Below, in pieces: positions 18,397 through 25,346 of a stretch of DNA of 64,000 nucleotides. This DNA is from Chlorobiota bacterium (GTDB taxonomy: Bacteria > Bacteroidota > Bacteroidia > Bacteroidales > F082), in NCBI GenBank assembly GCA_030596395.1, contig JAUVKF010000007.1, positions 1 to 64,000 of the forward strand, given 5' to 3'. The translations under genes were made by a program, and so were the position numbers. Numbering within the stretch: position 1 is the first letter of the stretch; each line of letters opens with the position of its first letter. Under the pieces are notes generated by a model. The model did not search any database, was not told the origin of the DNA, and saw nothing but the letters and a program-made list of their open reading frames with translations.

Positions 18397-18939
18397 ATGA
18401 AAAAAATAGTATTTGCAACTTTAATCCTTATTATTTTTAATGGGATCAAGCCTGTTGCGGGACAGGTTTCAGCGTCGGATTATACTGTTGAAATAGCTGA
18501 GGCAGAACGAACACGAAAAGAGTTCCTGAAAACAGATCGGGGCCTTCAAAAGTTTTTTGATGAGGCTTACGGCTATGCCATCTTGCCTAAAATAGGAAAG
18601 GGCGGATTGATTGTTGGCGGAGCCCATGGCAAAGGCATTGTTTTTAAAAATGATGTTCCAGTCGGAACAACCGAAATGACCCAATTAACGATTGGGGGAC
18701 AGATAGGTGGAAAATCTTATGCCGAGCTTATTTTTTTTAAAAGCGAAGCTGAATTCGAGGTATTTATGACAGGACGCTATGAAGTCGCGGTTTCTCTTGC
18801 CGCAGTTGCACTTGATTATGGAGTATCAAACGACCTGGCATACAGTGATGGTGTAGTTATTGTTACCAAAGATAACGGTGGTTTAATGGCCGAAGCGACT
18901 GTTGGAGGACAGAAATTTTCCTATAACTCATTTGAATAA
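18397..18939 (+). CDS. SYLF (Ysc84/DUF500) domain lipid-binding protein
   Basis: This 180-residue protein has an export signal (MKKIVFATLILIIFNGIKPVAGQ) followed by a full SYLF domain. Recognisable parts are AYGYAILPKIGKGGLIVGGAHGKG (about 58-81), TIGGQIGGKSYAELIFF and a C-terminal strand with VATKD-like VVIVTKDNGGLMAEA. SYLF proteins bind phosphoinositide-type lipids in eukaryotes; the bacterial role is unknown, though periplasmic or outer-membrane association is likely. It stands alone with its own promoter box and is followed by a palindromic element. Confidence 0.88.
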   Translation: MKKIVFATLILIIFNGIKPVAGQVSASDYTVEIAEAERTRKEFLKTDRGLQKFFDEAYGYAILPKIGKGGLIVGGAHGKGIVFKNDVPVGTTEMTQLTIGGQIGGKSYAELIFFKSEAEFEVFMTGRYEVAVSLAAVALDYGVSNDLAYSDGVVIVTKDNGGLMAEATVGGQKFSYNSFE

Positions 18940-18956
18940 ACGGTTCTGAATACATA

Positions 18957-19105
18957 AAAAGAGGCAGTCTCATAAGTCAGGTTTTCGTTATTGGTTCACG
19001 CAAAGTCGCAAAGATCGCAGCGTTAAGATACTGAACTTCAATATTGTTCTTCTCTACGTTCTCTGCGGCGCTGCGTGAAATATGACTTATGCGACAGCCT
19101 CTTTT
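18957..19105. repeat. 149-bp palindromic intergenic element
   Basis: The ends are inverted arms: 18957-18979 and 19083-19105 match at about 21 of 23 positions. Their outer sequence is AAAAGAGGC and they contain CTCATAAGTCA. A second, nested inversion has TTCACGCA at 18995-19002 and TGCGTGAA at 19072-19079, with inner CAAAGTCGCAAAGATCGCAG. It looks like a nested pair of mobile-type intergenic repeats between the convergent SYLF and 19124 genes. There is no coding potential. It could also act as a bidirectional terminator. Confidence 0.7.
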
Positions 19106-19123
19106 CAATAATTTAAGCGGGTA

Positions 19124-19960
19124 TCATTTCATTAGTTCAGGAACATTCTGATAAATGTAATCAGCGTGCCAGCCGGTATAGTACTTACTATATTTCTTAA
19201 AAAATTCTTTTCTCGCATCTTCATCCGGCCAGTGAGCCTTAACCAGATCACCGATTTTGTCAGCTGATTTTTCGATATCTCCAATCGATTTTACTACAAA
19301 TACTTCTACAAATTCACGACTATCTGCACCATACAAATGTGTATAGGGGTAGTAAGCCAGAATAAGTGGGTTTTTGTGGGTTACATTCTCAATGTACTCC
19401 TTATATATTTTCTGGCCTTCACCCGGTTCGCTATCTTCAGGAAAAGCCAGATGACTTATCCGCACATAATAAACATGTTGATCCATTCGATTCTCGTCAT
19501 CCATAAATTTAGCCCCTTCAATAGCCTGGTAAATCTCATCTGAATGCAAATTTGAGTAGTACTTAAATTGCTTATCAAAGAGTGCCGAACGCTCCTCTTT
19601 GTCAGGCCATGCCTCTTTTGCGAGTTCACTATCCCGTTCAGAAGCTTTTTCAATATCGCCCCAATTTTTACATACTCTTACAAAAATTACTTCAGAATTG
19701 TCTTCGGTATACAAATGCGTCAACACATTGGTACCCAACAGATATTCATTTTTTGAAGTTACCTTATCGAAATATTCTTTCTCAATGGCTTTCCAATCTT
19801 TAACCGATCCATCTTTATAATCAAAATCCACATGCGCTGTGGTTTTCACAATAACGGGTGGTTGTTCTGCTTCTTCTTTATTTTCCTGTGAAAAAGCAAT
19901 GTTAGTTTGCAGAACAAGTAATGTTAACAGTCCTGCCAGTAATTTGTAATAAATTTTCAT
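19124..19960 (-). CDS. Secreted protein with two tandem ~85-residue domains (unknown function)
   Basis: This 278-residue protein has a signal peptide (MKIYYKLLAGLLTLLVLQTNIAFSQ). It contains two copies of one domain, about 60-146 and 188-272. Shared landmarks in order are THLY (81, 207), GDIEK (101, 227), WPD with acidic flank (118, 244), KYYS/KYYT (133, 259) and HxDxIYQ (139, 265). The size and beta-alpha pattern suggest a dimeric alpha/beta-barrel fold, so the duplication could form an intramolecular dimer. No family was recognised. It is monocistronic, with a candidate promoter at 19997-20004. Confidence 0.75.
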   Translation of the reverse strand: MKIYYKLLAGLLTLLVLQTNIAFSQENKEEAEQPPVIVKTTAHVDFDYKDGSVKDWKAIEKEYFDKVTSKNEYLLGTNVLTHLYTEDNSEVIFVRVCKNWGDIEKASERDSELAKEAWPDKEERSALFDKQFKYYSNLHSDEIYQAIEGAKFMDDENRMDQHVYYVRISHLAFPEDSEPGEGQKIYKEYIENVTHKNPLILAYYPYTHLYGADSREFVEVFVVKSIGDIEKSADKIGDLVKAHWPDEDARKEFFKKYSKYYTGWHADYIYQNVPELMK

Positions 19961-19996
19961 GATATCTTGTTTTAGTTATTTTGAAAAATTTCGTAT

Positions 19997-20004
19997 CAAA
20001 CATA
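19997..20004 (-). promoter_or_regulatory. Candidate Bacteroidota -7 box for the 19124-19960 gene
   Basis: The minus strand reads TATGTTTG, a perfect TAnnTTTG match, 37 bases upstream of the ATG. The upstream TTTG element is not obvious. Confidence 0.4.
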
Positions 20005-20225
20005 AACAACAGATCGTAAGTGACTGAAAACTTAACAGTTATTTAACAAAAGAATATTGAAAACCGGATTATTTTAATTACAACCAATAAGCTTCTAAAT
20101 GCGCCACTTCTATTTCTAGGTAGCTGAAAACCTCTATTTTTTTGAATTGACGGAAAACGATTAAAAATTTTAAGAGTGAATGTTGCACTTTTGTATTTAC
20201 TAATAATCTACTAACATTAAGCCTT

Positions 20226-20315
20226 ATGAAAACACTCAGTCAATCTTTCGAAATGGCCTTGTTTAGTTTAATTCCTACATTCATTATTGTCGTAATCCTG
20301 CTGTCAGTATTATAG
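20226..20315 (+). CDS. Tiny single-pass membrane peptide (29 residues)
   Basis: The frame reads MKTLSQSFEMALFSLIP and ends in a hydrophobic TFIIVVILLSVL helix. It parallels the 30-residue peptide at 18182-18274 in length, polar N-terminus and terminal membrane helix. A strong rho-independent terminator follows 44 bases after the stop, which makes a short dedicated transcript plausible. No other gene occupies this 19961-20595 gap. Function is unknown. Confidence 0.55.
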   Translation: MKTLSQSFEMALFSLIPTFIIVVILLSVL

Positions 20316-20358
20316 TCAGGATTTCAATAATGATCACTATATATACAAGGTAGATTTG

Positions 20359-20387
20359 AAGCGCTTCGGAGAACGAAGCGCTTTTTT
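20359..20387 (+). terminator. Strong rho-independent terminator
   Basis: A perfect ten-base stem AAGCGCTTCG / CGAAGCGCTT with the five-base loop GAGAA is followed by a T-run. The only plus-strand frame upstream that it can serve is the 29-residue peptide, which supports that peptide or a small RNA being transcribed. Confidence 0.85.
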
Positions 20388-20443
20388 GTTTTATGCTCTG
20401 TATGACAATCAAATAGACAGGTGAAAATTTTCTCGATTTTTCA

Positions 20444-20472
20444 TTGCCAGTAATTTAAACTCCTTACTTTTG
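20444..20472 (+). promoter_or_regulatory. Candidate Bacteroidota promoter for the YitT-family gene
   Basis: TTG at 20444-20446, an 18-base spacer, and TACTTTTG at 20465-20472 fit the TTTG/TAnnTTTG pattern. The ATG lies 123 bases further on, which leaves a long leader with short direct repeats of GGTTATTAGTCA type. Confidence 0.45.
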
Positions 20473-20595
20473 CGCGCCTAAAAATTGGGATTGGTCACTG
20501 GTTATTAGTCATGAGCTGGTCCGTAAAATGCAATTTGTGGACTGAAGACTGTAGACTGATAATTGAATTGTCGAACATATTAAATATTAAGAGGT

Positions 20596-21489
20596 ATGGC
20601 ATTCTTACAGAAAGATAAAATATTTAGCAAAAGATGGCTGAAACATTATAGTTTAATAGTGGTAGGTGCATTTATCCTTGCATCGGGATTCGTATTGTTC
20701 ATTACACCATATAAAATTGTACCGGGAGGTGTGTATGGTATCTCCATTGTATTACACCATTTATTAGGCACTCCGGTTGGTTTGGTTGCTCTTGCATTTG
20801 ACATCCCGCTTACCATTATTGGTATTAAAGTACTGGGTCCGCGATTCGGGATGAAAACAGTAGTAGGGTTTGTACTGACAGCAGTTTTTGTTGACGGACT
20901 CACTTATTTTTACGGCACAGAACCATTGGTGCAGGGTGATGCATTGTTGTCTTCAATTTTCGGAGGCTTATTTATTGGTGTGGGCCTGGGGTTGATCTTT
21001 AAGTCGAGGGCTACATCCGGAGGAACCGATATTGTGGCTATGATGATTAGTAAATCCACTAAGTTGCCAGTCGGCAGGTTGCTGATAATTGTAGATTCGG
21101 TTATTGTGTTGGTGGGCTTGGCAGCATTCCAGGATTGGAAAATACCTCTTTATTCCCTTATTGTTATTTTTATTGCAGGAAAGGTACTCGATACAATTCT
21201 TGAAGGAATTGATTATGATAAAGTGTTGTTCATTATTTCCGATAAAACCGATGAAATAAGGGAAAAAATTATCCACGATCTGAACAGGGGAGGTACCATA
21301 TTAAAAGGCGAAGGTCTTTATAACAACTATGAAAGGTCAATCGTATTTACAGTTATAAACCGGCGTGAAATCGTTATGCTTCAGGATTTTATTAATGGAA
21401 TTGATCCAAATGCTTTTGTAACAGTAATCAATGCCAACGAAATCCTTGGAAACGGATTTAAGTCGCTGAAAGATAAGGTGACGGTGTAG
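20596..21489 (+). CDS. YitT family membrane protein (DUF161/DUF2179)
   Basis: This 297-residue protein has about five N-terminal transmembrane helices. Glycine motifs include TPYKIVPGGVYGISIVLHH (38-56) and SRATSGGTDIVAMM, both typical of YitT/DUF161. A cytoplasmic DUF2179 domain (about 210-285) follows, with GGTILKGEGLYNN and a RREIVMLQDFI helix. The family occurs across bacteria as integral inner-membrane proteins of uncertain function. It is monocistronic, with repeat DNA directly downstream. Confidence 0.92.
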   Translation: MAFLQKDKIFSKRWLKHYSLIVVGAFILASGFVLFITPYKIVPGGVYGISIVLHHLLGTPVGLVALAFDIPLTIIGIKVLGPRFGMKTVVGFVLTAVFVDGLTYFYGTEPLVQGDALLSSIFGGLFIGVGLGLIFKSRATSGGTDIVAMMISKSTKLPVGRLLIIVDSVIVLVGLAAFQDWKIPLYSLIVIFIAGKVLDTILEGIDYDKVLFIISDKTDEIREKIIHDLNRGGTILKGEGLYNNYERSIVFTVINRREIVMLQDFINGIDPNAFVTVINANEILGNGFKSLKDKVTV

Positions 21490-21497
21490 CTTGATAC

Positions 21498-21606
21498 TGC
21501 CTGCCCGTCCGTAGCACAACGAAGGCGAGGATACTGGTTGCTTGTCATTGGTTACTTGTTACTGATCAGTCTGTCGACTTCCAACTTCTAACTTCCAACT
21601 TACCAC
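21498..21606. repeat. GCCTGCCCGTCCGTAGC-type repeat plus short direct repeats
   Basis: Positions 21498-21530 carry a minus-oriented copy of the CTACGGACGGGCAGGC repeat, also found at 58814 and 59076. It is followed by degenerate repeats of TTGTCATTGGTTACTTG and CTTCCAACTT. There is no coding potential. It separates the convergent YitT and rseP genes. Confidence 0.65.
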
Positions 21607-22935
21607 CTAATTAAACGCCCTTATAATATCATTACCATTGGCCCATATCAGCAGGCTGAAAAGGAGAACCATACCTACTATCTGCGCATATTCAAGAAAC
21701 TTATCTGAAGGTTTGCGCCTGGCAACAATTTCGTAAATGAGGAACATAACATGTCCGCCATCCAAAGCCGGAATAGGAAGGATGTTTAATATGGCCAGCA
21801 TGATCGAAAGAAATGCTGTCAGCCTCCAGAAACTTTCCCAATGCCATTCAGGAGGAAAAATACTGGCGATGGTTCCAAAACCACCAATACTTTCGTAGGC
21901 TTTTATTTCAGGAGAAAACAAAAGTTTTAATTGTTTCAGGTAATTACCTATACCATCCCAGGTTTTGGTAAATCCGGCCGGAATAGCCTCGACTACAGAA
22001 TACCTCTTTTCTTTTAACTCGAAAAATTCATTCAAATCACCTTTAGGGTAAACACCGATCAAGCCATCTTCACCAAGTGTCATGGCAAGATGAAGTGTAT
22101 CATCGTTGCGCTTGAGATCAATTACAACATCCTGGTTTTTGTGTTTTTGTATTTCTTCCCTGAACTCACCAAAATACTTGACCACCACACCATTAATACC
22201 ATAAACTGTATCGCCTTCCTGCATACCCGCACTTTCGGCAACTGAGTTTTTAGAAAATTTTTCAGCGATGAACGGAATACGTACCGATAAAAATAATGTG
22301 GATTTATGTTTGACAAGTTTACTTAAACTGCCTTCCGGGAAGGTGATATCAATTTTTTCTCCATCCCTGATTACCTGGGCAGTTCTAGCCTCATTTAAAA
22401 TAAGGTTCATAGGGATTTTCTGGAAATTATCAATGTATTCACCATCCAGCGAAATAAATTTATCGCCATTGCGGAAGCCCATTTCCTGTGCCAGGCTATC
22501 AGCGCTGATTCCATATTTATTAACCTCTTCAGTTGGCAGGTATTCTTCTCCGTAATAACTGAGCATAAAGATGTAAATAAATATGGCCAATACCACATTC
22601 ATGATAACCCCACCCAGCATGATGATTAGCCTTTGCCAGGCCGGTTTCGAACGAAACTCCCAGGGTTGCGGAGGTTTCTTCATTGCTTCCTTGTCCATGG
22701 ATTCGTCAATCATGCCTGAAATTTTCACATATCCGCCAAGTGGCAACCAACCCAATCCGTATTCGGTTCCTTTGTAGTTGAATTTAAAAATTGAAAACCA
22801 GGGGTTAAAAAAGAGGTAAAATTTCTCAACTCGTGTTTTAAAGATCTTTGCTGCGAAAAAATGCCCAAATTCGTGGACAACTACCAATATCGAGAGGCTT
22901 AATATAAGTTGGAGTATCTTGATTATAATTTCCAT
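21607..22935 (-). CDS. rseP: RseP-type site-2 protease (inner-membrane zinc metalloprotease)
   Basis: This 442-residue intramembrane metalloprotease has the zinc motif HEFGH (21-25) in the first helix. Periplasmic PDZ-like domains lie in the middle (EGDTVYGINGVVVKY). The second active-site motif NILPIPALDGGHV is near residue 388, where Asp completes the zinc site. It cleaves transmembrane segments of anti-sigma factors or leftover signal peptides. The gene is nine bases downstream of dxr, a pairing seen in many bacteria in which dxr and rseP are co-transcribed with envelope genes. Confidence 0.95.
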   Translation of the reverse strand: MEIIIKILQLILSLSILVVVHEFGHFFAAKIFKTRVEKFYLFFNPWFSIFKFNYKGTEYGLGWLPLGGYVKISGMIDESMDKEAMKKPPQPWEFRSKPAWQRLIIMLGGVIMNVVLAIFIYIFMLSYYGEEYLPTEEVNKYGISADSLAQEMGFRNGDKFISLDGEYIDNFQKIPMNLILNEARTAQVIRDGEKIDITFPEGSLSKLVKHKSTLFLSVRIPFIAEKFSKNSVAESAGMQEGDTVYGINGVVVKYFGEFREEIQKHKNQDVVIDLKRNDDTLHLAMTLGEDGLIGVYPKGDLNEFFELKEKRYSVVEAIPAGFTKTWDGIGNYLKQLKLLFSPEIKAYESIGGFGTIASIFPPEWHWESFWRLTAFLSIMLAILNILPIPALDGGHVMFLIYEIVARRKPSDKFLEYAQIVGMVLLFSLLIWANGNDIIRAFN

Positions 22936-22943
22936 ACTATTCT

Positions 22944-24104
22944 TTAATCAAATTGTTGTATGAGTTCTTTTGCCTTAGCGCGGGTCAACCTGTCAGTTTC
23001 AAAATAATCATCCAGGCCTGGTTTTCTGATGTACTTAACGTTTTCCATACATTTCTCAATCAGGGCTGGAATTTGTAAGAAACCAAGTTCTCCCTTTAAA
23101 AAAGCCTGAACACCTAATTCATTGGCAGCGTTCAGGATACATGGCATATTTCCCCCTTTTTCGAGGGCCTCAAATGCGAGTGCAAGATTACGAAAATTTT
23201 CAACATCCGGCTTATCAAAAGTTAGCGATTTAATGCTAAGTAAATCAAGCGTTTCAGACGACATCATGAATCTTTCGGGATAGCTTAACGCATATTGAAT
23301 CGGAATGCGCATGTCAGGATTGCTCATCTGTGCTTTTACAGATCCGTCCTTAAAATAAACCAGCGAATGAATTATGGACTGCGGGTGGATCACAACCTCA
23401 ATCTGGTTGGCCGAAAGGCCAAATAACCATCTGGCTTCAATAGCTTCAAGGCCTTTGTTCATCAATGTTGCCGAATCAATCGTGACTTTATCTCCCATTT
23501 TCCAGTTGGGATGATTCAACGCCTCTTTAACTGATACATTTTGCAATTGATGTTTTTGATAAGCTCGGAATGGCCCGCCCGATGCAGTAAGCACGATCTT
23601 TTCAATGGGGTTGTCAAATTCACCAACCAGGCATTGAAAAATAGCGGAAAGCTCGGAGTCAACCGGAATAATCTGAGTTTTATTTTTTGATGCAATCTCG
23701 TAAATAATGTTACCTGCAACCACCAGGCTTTCTTTGTTGGCAAGGGCAACAGTTTTTCGGTTTTCAAGCGCTGCAATGATTGGTTTCAGTGCATCAAAAC
23801 CCACAATAGCCATCAATACAATGTCAATCGAATCCATTTGTATAACCTGCGACAAAGCGTCGGCTCCTGCATAAACTTTTATATCATGATCGAAAACCGC
23901 ATCATATACTTCCTGATAATGATCCTCATTACCAATAACCACTACATTTGGTTTATGTTCGATAGCTTGCCTGATCAACAAATCAGAATTATTTTGGGCT
24001 GTGAGCACTTCAACTTCAAAATGTTGCTTGTTGGCTTTCATCACTTCAAGTGCCTGGGTACCGATTGAGCCGGTTGAACCGAATATAGCAATACGTTTTT
24101 TCAA
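22944..24104 (-). CDS. dxr: 1-deoxy-D-xylulose 5-phosphate reductoisomerase
   Basis: This 386-residue enzyme converts DXP to 2-C-methyl-D-erythritol 4-phosphate, the committed step of the MEP isoprenoid pathway. Visible motifs are the NADPH-binding GSTGSIGTQAL (9-19), LANKESLVVAG, the metal-binding PVDSELSAIFQCL, SGGPFR, and HPNWKMGDKVTIDSATLMNKGLE split over two elements. The reading starts at TTG, because no in-frame ATG lies between it and the upstream stop and the family begins KKRIAIFGSTG. It lies 13 bases after the M23 peptidase gene and nine before rseP. Confidence 0.96.
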   Translation of the reverse strand: MKKRIAIFGSTGSIGTQALEVMKANKQHFEVEVLTAQNNSDLLIRQAIEHKPNVVVIGNEDHYQEVYDAVFDHDIKVYAGADALSQVIQMDSIDIVLMAIVGFDALKPIIAALENRKTVALANKESLVVAGNIIYEIASKNKTQIIPVDSELSAIFQCLVGEFDNPIEKIVLTASGGPFRAYQKHQLQNVSVKEALNHPNWKMGDKVTIDSATLMNKGLEAIEARWLFGLSANQIEVVIHPQSIIHSLVYFKDGSVKAQMSNPDMRIPIQYALSYPERFMMSSETLDLLSIKSLTFDKPDVENFRNLALAFEALEKGGNMPCILNAANELGVQAFLKGELGFLQIPALIEKCMENVKYIRKPGLDDYFETDRLTRAKAKELIQQFD

Positions 24105-24117
24105 AAAAATGAGCGAT

Positions 24118-24999
24118 TTAAAAAATGATATAGTCTTCAGGGTTTACAGGTGATCCATTGTACCACAATTCAAAATGTAAATGAGGGCCCGTGGTCAGGT
24201 TTCCTGATTGGCCAGCCACCGCAATGGGCTCGCCGGCCTTTGCATAATCACCCTGGTTTTTTAAGAGAATTGAATTGTGTTTATAAACCGAAATCATGTT
24301 CCTGCGATGCTGGATAGCAATAACATGTCCGGTTTCAATCGTCCAGTCGGCATAAATTACTGTTCCGTCCAGGGTGGCTTTTACAGCCTCATTTGGAGAT
24401 GCAACAATATCAATTCCAAAATGTTTTTCTTTGTGATCAAAACCGGATGTAATTATTCCATTAATCGGTTTAAAAAAGTTAAAACTTCGGATGGAAGACT
24501 GGTTGGCATCGCTCAGTTGACCTGTTTCATTTACATTGAGATAATACAGATTCTGATTTTCAAACTCGGCACGTAATAAGCTGTCCTCTGTTGATTTGCG
24601 AATCTCAATATGATCATAATTCTGTGCTGCTGCTTCAGGTTCATCATTATCAGTTCCAACGTCTTTTCCAGCAAGAATATCTTTAATATTCCGCAGATAC
24701 TGATCTTTTTGCCTTGCATCATGCATCAATGAATCGGCAAGCAGCGATAAGCTATATAATTCCTTTTTCTGGTCAATATCAGGATAGCCGGGTATATATT
24801 CTTTAAGTGGTGTGTAAGCGATGATGAAAAATGTAAGGGTAATAAAAACTACGACCATGCTCAGGAAAAAGATCAAAACATTGAGTCTTGTTAACCTGAA
24901 CGAAAAACGCTCTTCAAAAGTAGTATCGTTAAATATTACAAGTCGATACCGATTGCGAAGTTTCCGGTACCATTTCTCATCTTTTTTCTGGACAGTCAT
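24118..24999 (-). CDS. M23 family (LytM) peptidoglycan endopeptidase
   Basis: This 293-residue protein has one N-terminal transmembrane helix (about 38-62) after a positively charged cytoplasmic stretch, and then a coiled region. The C-terminal M23 domain (about 180-293) keeps the zinc ligands in HFGIDIV and GPHLHFELW. It should cleave peptide crosslinks in peptidoglycan, or activate another hydrolase, at the outer face of the inner membrane. It is the first gene of a minus-strand M23-dxr-rseP operon. Confidence 0.92.
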   Translation of the reverse strand: MTVQKKDEKWYRKLRNRYRLVIFNDTTFEERFSFRLTRLNVLIFFLSMVVVFITLTFFIIAYTPLKEYIPGYPDIDQKKELYSLSLLADSLMHDARQKDQYLRNIKDILAGKDVGTDNDEPEAAAQNYDHIEIRKSTEDSLLRAEFENQNLYYLNVNETGQLSDANQSSIRSFNFFKPINGIITSGFDHKEKHFGIDIVASPNEAVKATLDGTVIYADWTIETGHVIAIQHRRNMISVYKHNSILLKNQGDYAKAGEPIAVAGQSGNLTTGPHLHFELWYNGSPVNPEDYIIF

Positions 25000-25346
25000 T
25001 TAATTTAATCAAATAATTCATCGAGGCTTGCCTCGGGGTTTCCTATTTCTCCCTCTCCAAATTGGAGAGGGCTGGGGTGAGGTAAAATAATGAAAATTCG
25101 GTTTTCAATCTCCTGATTGAAATAAAATTGGCGAAATACTTGGTGGTCCTGCCACTAAGATAGTCAACATTAAGAATTTTCTTTATTAAAATGCAAAGGT
25201 AATATTAAGGTGAATAACAGGGATTGAATATTTTGATAAAGCCTATTTTTTACTCGCTTGATGTTTTAATTGAGAACTACTGCTATTTTTGCTGAACTTT
25301 TTGAAATATTTTTTTACAAAATCAGTTATTAAGGAAAATCAGACAT
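25000..25346. other. Intergenic region with CCCTCTCC repeat and PorW promoter
   Basis: This is a divergent gap between the M23 and PorW genes. Positions 25020-25038 hold CGAGGCTTGCCTCG. Positions 25051-25082 hold the inverted repeat CCCTCTCC-AAATT-GGAGAGGG followed by CTGGGGTGAGG, a form of repeat that is common in bacterial intergenic DNA. A plus-strand -7 box TATTTTTG is at 25284-25291, with TTG at 25258-25260. No small gene was seen. Confidence 0.6.
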
